A DNA stretch of 64,000 nt from Dellaglioa algida DSM 15638 (lineage in GTDB: Bacteria; Bacillota; Bacilli; Lactobacillales; Lactobacillaceae), in assembly GCF_001434695.1 (NCBI RefSeq), contig NZ_AZDI01000001.1:119043-183042 (forward strand), in the 5' to 3' direction. The position numbers were made by a program, and so were the translations under genes. Of this stretch, positions 1 through 9,891 are shown one piece after another (position 1 is the stretch's first letter; every line of letters begins with the position of its first letter). The notes under the pieces are model-generated. The model searched no databases. It was not told the origin of the DNA and was given only the letters and a program-made list of their open reading frames with translations.

Positions 1-719
1 GTAAGGGCCGATTCCCAGAATTGGAGACAATCATGGCGGTTGTTAATGCTAATTTTAGCGACAAAGATAAACCATTAAAAGGTAAAAATATTTTAGTTAC
101 CGCCGGTGGTACTCAGGAAAGAATTGACCCAGTTCGGTTTATTGGTAACGACTCTTCAGGTAAGATGGGGTTCGCGATTGCTATTGAAGCTCAAAAATTG
201 GGCGCTAACGTTACCTTAGTTAGTGGGGTAAGTAAATTACCAGATCCAGTTGGTATCACAACTATTCGGGTTAAAACTGCCATAGAATTATCTGAAGCAA
301 TTACTCGCCGCTTCGCTGAACAAAATATTTTAATTATGGCAGCTGCAGTCTCAGATTATCGGGTTCAGAACGTAGCGGACCAGAAAATTAAAAAAGACGA
401 AGATACGTTGACACTAACCTTGGAAAAAAATCCAGATATTTTAAAACAGTTAGGTAAAATTAAGCAAAATCAATATTTAGTTGGATTTGCAGCTGAAACT
501 CAAAACGGATTAATAAATGCGCAAGAAAAATTAGAAAAGAAAAATTTAAATTTATTAGTATTAAATGATGTCTCGAATGCCGCAATCGGGTTTAATAGTA
601 ATGAAAACGAAGTGACGTTACTTAGACCGCAGATGGAAAATATTTTTATCAAGCAAACAAGTAAAAAACAAATTGCCGGGGAGCTACTCAATGTTGTTAT
701 TAGTGATTTAAAAAAATAA
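1..719 (+). CDS. coaBC: Phosphopantothenoylcysteine decarboxylase/synthetase, C-terminal part (truncated by window edge)
   Basis: This is the C-terminal half of bifunctional CoaBC, which makes 4'-phosphopantetheine precursors for coenzyme A. The reading frame is open from base 3 with no stop upstream, so the gene enters from the left edge. The ATG at 21 is internal, because the preceding in-frame residues (KGRFPELET) look like the CoaB-CoaC linker. The CoaB motifs are visible: TAGGTQERIDPVRFIGN followed by SSGKMG, then KNPDIL and GFAAET. The N-terminal flavoprotein decarboxylase domain lies outside the window. priA follows after 30 bases, as in many low-GC Gram-positive bacteria. Confidence 0.93.
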   Translation, partial: KGRFPELETIMAVVNANFSDKDKPLKGKNILVTAGGTQERIDPVRFIGNDSSGKMGFAIAIEAQKLGANVTLVSGVSKLPDPVGITTIRVKTAIELSEAITRRFAEQNILIMAAAVSDYRVQNVADQKIKKDEDTLTLTLEKNPDILKQLGKIKQNQYLVGFAAETQNGLINAQEKLEKKNLNLLVLNDVSNAAIGFNSNENEVTLLRPQMENIFIKQTSKKQIAGELLNVVISDLKK

Positions 720-749
720 GCAGTTAATTAAAAGAAAGGAGGTTTTGGT

Positions 750-3176
750 ATGACACAGTTTGCAAAAATTATTGTTGATGTTCCTACGATGCAAACGGAC
801 CAGCCATATACCTATTCAATTCCTGAATTATTAACGCATCAGATTGAAATTGGTATGCGCGTTGTTGTTCCGTTTGGTAATGGAAAACGACTTGTTCAAG
901 GATTTGTAATTGAAATTATTGATAACAATCAGTTTGATGGTGACGTGAAGGCCATTCAATCAGTTGTAGATCTCAAACCTGTTGTGAATACCGAACTATT
1001 AGATTTATCCGCATGGATAGCTAATGAAACCTTCTCATTTCGAATTACTGCCTTACAAATGGTATTGCCAAGTGTTATGCGTGCCACGTATAAAAAAAGA
1101 ATTCAGTTAATTGACGAAATAGATGAGAGTCTACAAGATAAATTATTTCAAGGTAACGATTCGATTGAATTTGATTCAGAACACATGGATGCGGAATTAA
1201 TGAAAGAGTTGTTGCAACTTACGAAAGCTGGAAAAGCTGAACTAATTTATGAAGTTGGTAACAAAGCAAAATTTAAGATGCAACTTTCTATTCAACCTGA
1301 ACTTGGATTTGAAGCTTATGAAGATATTAAAAATGGTTTACGTAAAAATGCTAAACAACAGCATTTATTAGTAAATTATCTCCAGTCATTGACGGAAAAC
1401 GAAAATAATTTGATACCGCAAAAACAGGTTGTTAAAGAAATAGGTATCACAACAGCAACAATCACGTCTGGGGAAAAAAATGGCTGGCTCAAAAAAATTG
1501 AGACAGAAGTTTACCGAGATCCTTATAAAGATACAGTTATTGAATCAACTGGTATGCAGAAACTGACACCTGATCAAGATATTGCAGTAACAGCTGTTGA
1601 TGAGGCAATTAAAAATGAAATAAATAAAACTTTCTTACTTCAAGGGGTCACCGGTAGTGGTAAAACGGAAGTTTATTTACAGACTATTGCGAAGGCATTG
1701 GAACTTGGTAAAACGGCGTTAATGCTTGTTCCGGAAATTGCTCTGACACCGCAAATGGTGAAACGGGTTAAGTCTCGTTTTGGTGATTTAGTTGCTGTTT
1801 TGCATAGTGGACTGTCTGATGGTGAACGATATGATGAGTGGCGCCGAATTGAACGTAAAGAGGCCCAAGTTGTTGTTGGTGCGCGCTCAGCTGTTTTTGC
1901 ACCTCTAGATAATATTGGCATTATTATTGTGGATGAAGAACATGAATCAAGTTACAAACAAGAAGAGACACCAAGATATCATGCAAGGGATATTGTTCTT
2001 TGGAGAAGTCAGAGACACCATTGTCCCGTAATATTAGGAAGCGCAACACCGTCACTCGAATCTCGTGCTAGAGCTCAAAAGGGTGTGTACGAGTGGCTAC
2101 AATTACCACAACGTATTAATGGTCAACCGATGCCTGAAGTGACGCTAGTCGATATGAGAGAAGAAATGAAAAATACGGGTGAAAGTAATTTTTCTGAACC
2201 ACTTAGGAATGAAATTACCAAACGACTTGAAAAAAAAGAACAAACTGTTTTAATGTTAAATCGTCGTGGGTTTTCATCTTTTGTTATGTGCAGAGATTGC
2301 GGATTTGTTTTACCTTGTCCTAACTGTGATACCTCTTTGACATTGCATATGGATACGCATACGATGAAATGTCATTATTGTGGTCATGAGGAGGGAATTC
2401 CTAAGATTTGCCCCAATTGTCATAGCCGTAAAATAAGATATTATGGTACGGGTACACAAAAAGTTGAAGAAGAACTCAAAACCTTATATCCAGAAGCTAG
2501 AATTTTACGAATGGATGTCGATACAACACGTAAAAAAGGCGCCCATGAAAAAATTCTGGCTAAATTTGGTGCTAAAGAAGCCGATATTCTATTAGGAACA
2601 CAAATGATTGCAAAAGGGCTCGATTTTCCTGATGTAACGTTAGTCGGCGTGCTAAATGCTGATACGGCACTCAGTCTACCGGATTTCAGGTCAAGTGAAC
2701 GAACCTTCCAATTATTAACGCAGGTGAGTGGTCGGGCAGGTCGGGCTGATAAGGAAGGGCAGGTCGTTGTTCAAACCTTTAATCCGGATCATTATGCCAT
2801 TCAATATGCCAAACATCATGATTATGAATCGTTCTACAGAAAAGAAATGGCTATTCGACACATGGAAAATTATCCGCCATATTACTACACTATCCAGCTT
2901 ACTGCGAGCTACACGGATGAAGCGGGAGCGGCTAAGAAAATGTTGGAGGCCGTTCAGTTTTTGAAACCGGCGTTGTCGGATAAAGCGATTATTCTTGGTC
3001 CGACGCCAAAATCAATTATGCGAGTTAATAATCGATTTTATTATCAAGTCGTTATTAAATATAAATCAGAAGAACAGTTAAAAGAACGATTAAGAGAATT
3101 AATGACAAAATCACAAGCCGAAGTTCGTAAAGGCTTAAGATTAACAATTGATTCTGAACCAGTAAACTTTATTTAG
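750..3176 (+). CDS. priA: Primosomal replication restart helicase PriA
   Basis: PriA is a superfamily 2 DNA helicase that reloads the replisome at stalled or repaired forks. The 808-residue protein has the N-terminal DNA-binding part, Walker A GVTGSGKTE near residue 299, a DEEHE box near 394, and a cysteine-rich zinc insert at about 513-557 with four CxxC-type pairs (CRDC, CPNC, CHYC, CPNC). Helicase motif GTQMIAKGLDF lies near 616. The start follows an excellent ribosome binding site, AAAGGAGG at 734-742. It sits between coaBC and fmt. The def gene usually found between priA and fmt in Bacillus is not present here. Confidence 0.97.
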   Translation: MTQFAKIIVDVPTMQTDQPYTYSIPELLTHQIEIGMRVVVPFGNGKRLVQGFVIEIIDNNQFDGDVKAIQSVVDLKPVVNTELLDLSAWIANETFSFRITALQMVLPSVMRATYKKRIQLIDEIDESLQDKLFQGNDSIEFDSEHMDAELMKELLQLTKAGKAELIYEVGNKAKFKMQLSIQPELGFEAYEDIKNGLRKNAKQQHLLVNYLQSLTENENNLIPQKQVVKEIGITTATITSGEKNGWLKKIETEVYRDPYKDTVIESTGMQKLTPDQDIAVTAVDEAIKNEINKTFLLQGVTGSGKTEVYLQTIAKALELGKTALMLVPEIALTPQMVKRVKSRFGDLVAVLHSGLSDGERYDEWRRIERKEAQVVVGARSAVFAPLDNIGIIIVDEEHESSYKQEETPRYHARDIVLWRSQRHHCPVILGSATPSLESRARAQKGVYEWLQLPQRINGQPMPEVTLVDMREEMKNTGESNFSEPLRNEITKRLEKKEQTVLMLNRRGFSSFVMCRDCGFVLPCPNCDTSLTLHMDTHTMKCHYCGHEEGIPKICPNCHSRKIRYYGTGTQKVEEELKTLYPEARILRMDVDTTRKKGAHEKILAKFGAKEADILLGTQMIAKGLDFPDVTLVGVLNADTALSLPDFRSSERTFQLLTQVSGRAGRADKEGQVVVQTFNPDHYAIQYAKHHDYESFYRKEMAIRHMENYPPYYYTIQLTASYTDEAGAAKKMLEAVQFLKPALSDKAIILGPTPKSIMRVNNRFYYQVVIKYKSEEQLKERLRELMTKSQAEVRKGLRLTIDSEPVNFI

Positions 3177-3190
3177 GTTAAGGAGAAACT

Positions 3191-4138
3191 ATGACGTCAA
3201 TTGTATTTATGGGAACACCAGAATTTTCAGCACCAATTTTAGAAAGCTTAATAGAAAATGGGTACGACGTGAAAGCTGTTATGACTCAACCGGATCGGAT
3301 GGTTGGTCGTAAACGGGTTTTGACTCAGTCACCAGTGAAGCAAGTAGCAGTTAAACACGGTATTAAAGTGTTACAGCCAGAAAAATTAAGTGGTAGTGAC
3401 GAAATGGCCGAAGTTATTGCGATGAAACCAGACTTTTTAGTAACAGCAGCATTTGGACAATTTTTACCAACAAAATTATTAGCGGCTGCTCAAATTGGTG
3501 CCATTAATGTCCATGGGTCACTATTACCTAAATATCGCGGAGGCGCACCTATTCAATATGCTATTATGAATGGTGAGCAAGAAACAGGTATCACTATTAT
3601 TTACATGGTTAAACAAATGGATGCGGGAAATATTATTAGTCGTCGAGCTATCAAAATTGAAGATAATGATGATTCTGGTTCAATGTTTGAAAAATTAAGT
3701 TTATTGGGTAAAGAGTTACTTTTAGAAGCATTACCAAAATTGGTTAATGGGACGAGTGAATCGATACCACAAAATGAAGATGAGGTTACTTTCTCTCCTA
3801 CAATTAAACCAGAAGAAGAGGCACTTGATTTCACAAAGACGGCTAAAGAAATTGACTGGAAAATTCGTAGTTTAAGACCAGTACCTGGCGCATATACGAT
3901 TTTGAAAGGTAAAAGAACTAAATTTTGGGATGTTACTGTTTTAGACGAAAAAACTGAATTGGCGGCTGGTCAAGTCGTTGAAGTAGCTAAGAAATTGCTT
4001 AAAATCGCGTGTGGTAATGGAACGGTGTTAGCAGTTAACGAACTCCAACCCAATGGTAAATCGAAACAAACCATTGTTGACTATCTAAATGGTAGTGGGC
4101 AAGGAATAAAAGAAGGACAACAGGTGATTGATGTATGA
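3191..4138 (+). CDS. fmt: Methionyl-tRNA formyltransferase
   Basis: This enzyme transfers a formyl group from 10-formyl-THF to Met-tRNA(fMet) for translation initiation. At 315 residues it has the family's normal length. It opens with MGTPEFSAPIL and carries the catalytic region NVHGSLLPKYRGGAPIQ near residues 105-120, with the essential aspartate in KQMDAGNI near 142. The C-terminal tRNA-binding domain is complete. An AGGAG site at 3181-3185 precedes the ATG. Its stop overlaps the rsmB start by four bases (ATGA), which suggests coupled translation. Confidence 0.97.
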   Translation: MTSIVFMGTPEFSAPILESLIENGYDVKAVMTQPDRMVGRKRVLTQSPVKQVAVKHGIKVLQPEKLSGSDEMAEVIAMKPDFLVTAAFGQFLPTKLLAAAQIGAINVHGSLLPKYRGGAPIQYAIMNGEQETGITIIYMVKQMDAGNIISRRAIKIEDNDDSGSMFEKLSLLGKELLLEALPKLVNGTSESIPQNEDEVTFSPTIKPEEEALDFTKTAKEIDWKIRSLRPVPGAYTILKGKRTKFWDVTVLDEKTELAAGQVVEVAKKLLKIACGNGTVLAVNELQPNGKSKQTIVDYLNGSGQGIKEGQQVIDV

Positions 4139-5487
4139 AAACTGATTTAAAAACAACGCCCCGATTCTTAGCAGTTGATCTTTTAACGAGAGTTGCTAAA
4201 CAAGGAACATATTCGAATATTGCATTGAATCAAGTAATCAAAAATAACCATATGGAAGTTCGCGATGCGCATTTATTAACACAACTGGTTTATGGCGTTA
4301 TCCAGAGACGACTAACCTTGGAATACTGGTTGGCACCATTTGTTAAGAATCCTGCAAAAATGGATAATTGGGTTCAAGAATTATTATTGAGTGCCATTTA
4401 TCAAATGCATTACCTCGATAAAATTCCAACTCGAGCAATTTTTAATGAATCAATTGAAATTGCAAAGAGAAAAGGTCATGCGGGAACACGTAAATTCGTA
4501 ACGGGTGTTTTACATGCCATTGAGCGAGAAGGTATCCGCCCAATTTCTGACATTAAAGATGATATTGAACGTTTGAGTATTGAGAGCAGCACGCCTGTTT
4601 GGTTGGTTAATGAATTAATTAAACAAGTTGGGTTGGAGAAAACGACCCATATGTTGGCTTCAATTAATGAGGCACCTGATCAATCCGTCAGAGTGAATAC
4701 AACTAAAGCAACAGTTGAAGAAGTGATTGAAAAAATGGAAGCAGAAGGCTTTGATGTTAAGCGTAGTCAGGTTTCACCAGTTGGCTTATTAGTGACTAAT
4801 GGATTTGCTCCCGACAGTGGCGTGTACCACGATGGCTTAATCACAATTCAAGATGAAAGTGCAATGTTAGTTGCTGACGCAATGAATATTCAACCGGGCG
4901 ATAAAGTTTTGGATGCCTGTGCTGCACCTGGTGGAAAAACAACGCATATTGCATCATTTTTAGATGAATCTCTATTTGGAGAGGTTGTTGGATTAGACAT
5001 TCATGCGCATAAAGTTAAATTAATTGGTGATAATGCTCGAAGATTAGGCTTATCTAGTGTTGTAGAAGAAATGGTTTTAGATGCACGTTTAATTTCAGAA
5101 GAATTTGATAATGAGTATTTTGATTCTATTCTTGTTGATGCACCTTGTTCCGGAATTGGCCTATTACGTCGTAAACCGGAGATTAAATATGAGAAGACAT
5201 TGGCTGATTCAAATAATCTACAAAAAATTCAATTAGCTATTTTAGACAAAGTGGCACCAACTTTAAAGAACGGTGGTCGCTTAACTTACAGTACATGTAC
5301 TATTTTGGATATTGAAAATAAAGATGTTGTTAAACAATTTGTTGAAACACATCCTGAATTCAAAGTGATTGAAACGCCAACGGCTTTAGCGTTGAAGGAA
5401 GATCGAGACGACAAAGAATTAACCATTTATCCGGATGACTATCATTCAGATGGTTTCTTCATTACATGTTTAGAAAAACAACTTTAA
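4135..5487 (+). CDS. rsmB: 16S rRNA (cytosine-967-C5)-methyltransferase RsmB
   Basis: RsmB methylates C967 of 16S rRNA. The 450-residue protein has an N-terminal NusB-like RNA-binding domain (about 1-150) and a Rossmann methyltransferase domain. The SAM-binding motif DACAAPGGKTTH is near residue 260. The two cysteines of the m5C mechanism are in DAPCSGIGLLRRKPE (near 336) and STCTI (near 386). It overlaps fmt by four bases and is followed 15 bases later by the PP2C phosphatase. The rlmN gene that intervenes here in B. subtilis is absent. Confidence 0.96.
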   Translation: MKTDLKTTPRFLAVDLLTRVAKQGTYSNIALNQVIKNNHMEVRDAHLLTQLVYGVIQRRLTLEYWLAPFVKNPAKMDNWVQELLLSAIYQMHYLDKIPTRAIFNESIEIAKRKGHAGTRKFVTGVLHAIEREGIRPISDIKDDIERLSIESSTPVWLVNELIKQVGLEKTTHMLASINEAPDQSVRVNTTKATVEEVIEKMEAEGFDVKRSQVSPVGLLVTNGFAPDSGVYHDGLITIQDESAMLVADAMNIQPGDKVLDACAAPGGKTTHIASFLDESLFGEVVGLDIHAHKVKLIGDNARRLGLSSVVEEMVLDARLISEEFDNEYFDSILVDAPCSGIGLLRRKPEIKYEKTLADSNNLQKIQLAILDKVAPTLKNGGRLTYSTCTILDIENKDVVKQFVETHPEFKVIETPTALALKEDRDDKELTIYPDDYHSDGFFITCLEKQL

Positions 5488-5502
5488 ATTCGAGGTGTAA
5501 GT

Positions 5503-6249
5503 ATGAAGGTTGCCTATCAAACAGATGTAGGTAGTGTTAGAGAAAATAACGAGGACTATGTTGGCGTTTTTAAAAACAAGAGTGATATTTCTTTCGTGAT
5601 GGTCGCAGATGGTATTGGCGGGCATTTGGGCGGAGATGTTGCTTCGAAAATGGCCGTTTCACACATGGGATTTCGGTTTGAGGAAACAGACTTTGGTGAA
5701 CCTAGTGACGCAATTAAATGGATCACTAAAGAAGTAGAGATGGAAAATAAAAAGATTATTGAAAAATCTAATCAATATGAAGATCTTTCTGGTATGGGGA
5801 CAACGATGGTATGTGCCGTCTTTTTTGAGGACAAGTTTATTGTTGCCAACATTGGAGATAGTAGGGGTTATCTATTGCGTGCCGGACAGTTTTACCAATT
5901 GACTGAAGACCACTCATTAGTTAACGAATTAATTAAACGTGGAGAATTATCAGCGGAAGATGCTAAAAATTATCCTCAAAAAAATATGATTACGAGAAGT
6001 TTAGGAATTTCTTCAGATGCTGATGCTGATATTGCGGTTAATGATTCTGAACCGGGTGACTTATTAGTTTTATGTACGGATGGCCTGACCAATATGGTTT
6101 CTGACAGTGAGATGAAAGCCGTTTTGGAAAATCCAAAAAGTCTTGAAGAAAAATGTGAAGAACTTATTCAAATGGCAAACAAAGCAGGTGGATTAGACAA
6201 TATCACAGTTCTCCTAGTTAATGATAATCGACGGAGGACGGTAAAATGA
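5503..6249 (+). CDS. stp: PP2C-type Ser/Thr protein phosphatase (Stp/PrpC)
   Basis: This metal-dependent phosphatase reverses phosphorylation by the PASTA kinase encoded next to it. The 248-residue cytosolic protein contains the metal-binding PP2C motifs in order: DVGSVRENNEDY, VADGIGGHLGGD, GMGTTMVCAVF, NIGDSRGYLL, CTDGLTNMVSD and GGLDNITVLLV. No membrane segment is present. Its stop overlaps the kinase start by four bases (ATGA), the universal arrangement in Gram-positive bacteria, so the pair is almost certainly co-translated. Confidence 0.96.
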   Translation: MKVAYQTDVGSVRENNEDYVGVFKNKSDISFVMVADGIGGHLGGDVASKMAVSHMGFRFEETDFGEPSDAIKWITKEVEMENKKIIEKSNQYEDLSGMGTTMVCAVFFEDKFIVANIGDSRGYLLRAGQFYQLTEDHSLVNELIKRGELSAEDAKNYPQKNMITRSLGISSDADADIAVNDSEPGDLLVLCTDGLTNMVSDSEMKAVLENPKSLEEKCEELIQMANKAGGLDNITVLLVNDNRRRTVK

Positions 6250-8240
6250 AACCTGACATGATATTTAATGAGCGTTACAGAATAATTAAATCGCTGGGTG
6301 AAGGCGGTATGGCAAACGTTTATCTTGCAACTGATTTAATATTAGATCGACCAGTAGCAGTAAAGGTTTTACGAGTTGATTTGAGGGATGATCAAGATAC
6401 CATCCGTCGTTTTAAACGAGAAGCTTTGGCGACAACTGAATTAGTCCATCCTAATATTGTGAGCGTCTATGATGTTGGTGAAGTTGATGGATTCCAGTAT
6501 ATGGTGATGGAATATGTGGCGGGATACGATTTGAAAACGTATATCACAAAACAATTTCCAATTCCATACCAAGTCGTTATTGATATTATGACTCAAATAT
6601 TATCGGCTGTTGAAGTGGCGCATGATCATAACATTATTCATCGTGATTTAAAACCACAAAACATTTTAATTGATGAGGAAGGTAATGCTAAAATTACCGA
6701 TTTTGGAATTGCGGTGGCGTTAGCTGATCATTCCTTGACGCAAACGAACACCTTATTAGGTTCTGTTCACTATTTATCACCAGAGCAAGCCAGAGGTAGC
6801 ATGGCAACGAAACGTTCTGATATTTATTCACTTGGTATCATTTTGTATGAAATGTTAACAGGAAAGGTTCCTTTTGAAGGTGAGACAGCCGTTTCGATTG
6901 CCTTGAAGCATTTCCAAAGTGAAGTTCCTTCCGTTCGTGAATTTGATCCTAATATTCCACAATCACTTGAAAATATAGTCCTACAAGCAACAAGTAAGGT
7001 CCCACAAGATAGATTTCAATCTGCTGAAGAGATGTCAATTGCATTAAGTAAATCTTTATCGCAAAAGAATGCAGAAAAATGGCATCCTGAAGTATTAGTT
7101 AGCGGTGAAACGAAGGTATTACCGGTACTTGATAAGAACGCTGCGGAAGTATCAAACACGACTAAAGAACCGGAAGTAACGGCAGATAAAAAGAAAAAAA
7201 TGAGTCGCCGTAAAAAATGGACTATTGGCGTTATTATGGTTGCTTTACTGATGCTTATTGTCGGTGGGGTTGTCGTTGCTACCAGTTCGCCCAAAGAAGT
7301 TAAGGTACCCGACCTAAGCGGGATGACAATTAGTGAAGCTAAATCAAGTTTGGCAGATAAAAATTTAAAATTAGGTAAAGTTACTCGAACTAATAGCGAA
7401 ACTGTTTCTAGTGGGGATATTATTAACTCTGCGCCTAAAAAGAATGAAACAATTCGCGAAGAAAATAAAGTTGATGTGATTGTGTCAAAAGGGAAATCTA
7501 AAATTACGGTGGAAAATTATGTTGGTAGTACCTATTCCGACGTTAAATCAACACTGGAAAAAGATGGATTTACTGTTGAAAAAGAGACACAACACTCGGA
7601 CTCCGTAACTGAAAATGAAATAATGGAACAAGACATTTCGGCAGGCGATAAAGTGGTACCAAGTGATACTGTGATAACGTTAACCGTTAGTTCAGGACCT
7701 GAAATGTTTACACTTAGAGATTTATCTGGTTACACGATAAAGAGTGTTCAAGATTACGCTACTGAAATTGGTGCTAGATTATCAATCAGTGAGGCTTATT
7801 CAAATTCAGTTGAAAAGGGGCAAGTTGTTAAACAATCTCCAACGGCGGGTTCGAATATGTCTAAAGGTGGTAGTCTATCCGTCACTATCTCTAAAGGAAA
7901 AAAAGAGACAACGGATGAATTCACAAGAACTGTAACGGTTCCGTTTAAATCAATGGTTATGGAAAGCTCAAGCTCATCCGACAAAGACAAAGAGGATTCG
8001 TCAGATGAGAGTTCAAACTCCAGCTCGAGTTCTTCAGAATCAAAAACGGACGAAAATGTTATTGAAGTCTATATTGAAGATAAGACACATAACATTGACA
8101 CACTGTATGAGCGAAAAACGATTACGAAAGATACTGATTTTAAATTATCATTTATTGTAGATTCCGGTAAATCAGGTAAGTACAAAATTTTACGTGATGA
8201 TAAAGTAATTGCGGAAAATGGTAATGTCACTAAGAATTAA
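6246..8240 (+). CDS. prkC: PASTA-domain Ser/Thr protein kinase (PrkC/PknB/Stk family)
   Basis: This is a membrane kinase that senses peptidoglycan fragments or lipid II and phosphorylates cell-wall and division proteins. The cytosolic kinase domain (about 11-270) has SLGEGGMANVYLA, the VKVL lysine, HRDLKPQN near 131 and DFG near 151. A basic linker leads to one membrane helix at about 325-348. Three extracellular PASTA repeats follow (about 352-555), starting at VPDLSGMTISEAKSSL. A serine-rich stretch (about 575-600) and a further 60-residue tail come after the PASTA repeats. It overlaps stp by four bases and is followed by a terminator. Confidence 0.96.
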   Translation: MKPDMIFNERYRIIKSLGEGGMANVYLATDLILDRPVAVKVLRVDLRDDQDTIRRFKREALATTELVHPNIVSVYDVGEVDGFQYMVMEYVAGYDLKTYITKQFPIPYQVVIDIMTQILSAVEVAHDHNIIHRDLKPQNILIDEEGNAKITDFGIAVALADHSLTQTNTLLGSVHYLSPEQARGSMATKRSDIYSLGIILYEMLTGKVPFEGETAVSIALKHFQSEVPSVREFDPNIPQSLENIVLQATSKVPQDRFQSAEEMSIALSKSLSQKNAEKWHPEVLVSGETKVLPVLDKNAAEVSNTTKEPEVTADKKKKMSRRKKWTIGVIMVALLMLIVGGVVVATSSPKEVKVPDLSGMTISEAKSSLADKNLKLGKVTRTNSETVSSGDIINSAPKKNETIREENKVDVIVSKGKSKITVENYVGSTYSDVKSTLEKDGFTVEKETQHSDSVTENEIMEQDISAGDKVVPSDTVITLTVSSGPEMFTLRDLSGYTIKSVQDYATEIGARLSISEAYSNSVEKGQVVKQSPTAGSNMSKGGSLSVTISKGKKETTDEFTRTVTVPFKSMVMESSSSSDKDKEDSSDESSNSSSSSSESKTDENVIEVYIEDKTHNIDTLYERKTITKDTDFKLSFIVDSGKSGKYKILRDDKVIAENGNVTKN

Positions 8241-8254
8241 ATAAAAGATGTGGT

Positions 8255-8291
8255 AAAATTAGGTAGAAGGTAACTTTTTACCTAATTTTTT
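8255..8291 (+). terminator. Rho-independent terminator after prkC
   Basis: An 11-base inverted repeat (AAAATTAGGTA / TACCTAATTTT) runs into a T tract. It separates the coaBC-prkC group from rsgA, so rsgA probably has its own promoter between 8292 and 8330. Confidence 0.65.
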
Positions 8292-8342
8292 AGTTAGCAA
8301 TATAAAACGATTACATTATGTTGTCTAGAGGAGGTTGATTTA

Positions 8343-9230
8343 TTGGTAACAGGTCAGATTAGACAATCGCTAAGTGGATTTTATGACGTTGATGTTGACG
8401 GTGAAACTTATCGAACAAGAGCTCGAGGTAATTTTAGAAATTCAAATCAGGCTCCGTTAGTTGGCGATTGGGTTGACTTTAAAGCTGAAAATAAAAAAGA
8501 AGGCTACATTCTTAGTATTCATGAACGGGAGAACAGTTTGATTCGTCCACCCGTTGCTAATATTGATGAAGCAATTGTTGTGACATCGTGTGTTGAACCA
8601 GCATTTTCGAGTAATTTGTTAGATAGACAACTAATTATGTTGGAATCGCACCATGTTAGACCCGTTTTATACTTTTCAAAGGGTGATCTTATTCCCGAGG
8701 GAAAAGTGACAGAATTAAGTGACATTATTGAAGCATATGGCAAGATTTACCCGACATTCTTTCCTTTTGGTGAAAATGAGGATGATGTGGTTAAATCGTT
8801 ACAAGATACTTTTCCAGGTAAAATCGCAGTTGTGATGGGGCAGACTGGGGCCGGTAAATCAACATTATTAAATAAGATTATGCCGGAACTAGAATTGCAG
8901 ACGGCTGAAATATCAAAGGCGTTACATCGTGGGAAGCATACAACGCGTAAAGTAACCTTGATGCCTATTGCCGGTGGATTGATTGCTGATACACCAGGAT
9001 TTTCATCTTTTGACTTGTTTGATATGTCAAAAGAAGAACTACCAAAATTATTTCCAGAATTAAATGAATTATCCGTGGGCTGCAAGTTCAGAGGCTGCCT
9101 GCACATTAAAGAACCTAAATGTGCAGTTAAGGCAGCGCTAGAGCAAGGAGAAATACTAGAAAGTCGTTATAAAAACTATTTACAATTCAATCAATTAATT
9201 GTTGATCAAAAACCAAACTATAAGAAATGA
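8343..9230 (+). CDS. rsgA: Small ribosomal subunit biogenesis GTPase RsgA
   Basis: RsgA is a circularly permuted GTPase that checks late 30S maturation. The 295-residue protein has an N-terminal OB fold and then the permuted G motifs: a G4-like FSKGD near residue 100, P-loop GQTGAGKSTLLN near 165 and G3 DTPGFSSF near 216. The C-terminal zinc knuckle CKFRGCLHIKEPKC is at about 245-260. It starts with TTG, supported by an AGAGGAGG site at 8327-8334. rpe follows directly. Confidence 0.96.
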   Translation: MVTGQIRQSLSGFYDVDVDGETYRTRARGNFRNSNQAPLVGDWVDFKAENKKEGYILSIHERENSLIRPPVANIDEAIVVTSCVEPAFSSNLLDRQLIMLESHHVRPVLYFSKGDLIPEGKVTELSDIIEAYGKIYPTFFPFGENEDDVVKSLQDTFPGKIAVVMGQTGAGKSTLLNKIMPELELQTAEISKALHRGKHTTRKVTLMPIAGGLIADTPGFSSFDLFDMSKEELPKLFPELNELSVGCKFRGCLHIKEPKCAVKAALEQGEILESRYKNYLQFNQLIVDQKPNYKK

Positions 9231-9240
9231 GATGACCAAA

Positions 9241-9891
9241 ATGAAATTATCACCTTCGATTTTAAGCGCTAATTTTGCAAATTTGGAAAAGGATATTAAG
9301 GTAGTCGATCAAGCAGGAGCAGAGTACCTACATATTGATATTATGGATGGTCACTTTGTGCCTAACTTAACTTTTGGCGCAAACGTGGTTGAAGCAATTC
9401 GCCCATTAACAAAAATGGTTTTAGACTGTCATTTGATGGTTGAAAACCCAGAAACATATATTGAAGAATTTGCTAAAGCAGGCGCTGATATTATTGGTGT
9501 CCACGTTGAAGCAACGGCACATATTTTTGGTGTGATTCAACAAATTAAAAAACTAGGCGTTAAAGCCGAAGTTGTGATTAACCCAGGAACGTCATTAGAA
9601 ACCATTAAACAGGTTTTACCACTTGTTGATCAAGTCCTTATAATGACGGTTAACCCTGGATTTGGTGGTCAATCGTTTATTCCAGAAATGAAACGTAAAA
9701 TTGATCAATTAGACCGTATTAAACAAGTTCAAAATTATGATTTTGATATTGAAGTTGATGGCGGTATTAACGACCAAACGATTAAAGAATGTCTTGAAAG
9801 TGGTGCAACGGTTGCAGTTGCCGGATCATATATTTACAATAGCGACAACCCAACTGAACAAATTAATAAGTTAAGAGAATCAACAAAATGA
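9241..9891 (+). CDS. rpe: Ribulose-phosphate 3-epimerase
   Basis: Rpe interconverts ribulose 5-phosphate and xylulose 5-phosphate. The TIM-barrel motifs are clear: SPSILSANFANLE, HIDIMDGHFVPNLTFG with the metal histidines, DCHLMVENPE, MTVNPGFGGQSF and EVDGGIN. I place the start at ATG 9241, giving 216 residues beginning MKLSPSIL. An in-frame ATG at 9232 would add three residues and is nearly as likely; upstream codons lie inside rsgA. The stop overlaps thiN by four bases. Confidence 0.95.
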   Translation: MKLSPSILSANFANLEKDIKVVDQAGAEYLHIDIMDGHFVPNLTFGANVVEAIRPLTKMVLDCHLMVENPETYIEEFAKAGADIIGVHVEATAHIFGVIQQIKKLGVKAEVVINPGTSLETIKQVLPLVDQVLIMTVNPGFGGQSFIPEMKRKIDQLDRIKQVQNYDFDIEVDGGINDQTIKECLESGATVAVAGSYIYNSDNPTEQINKLRESTK

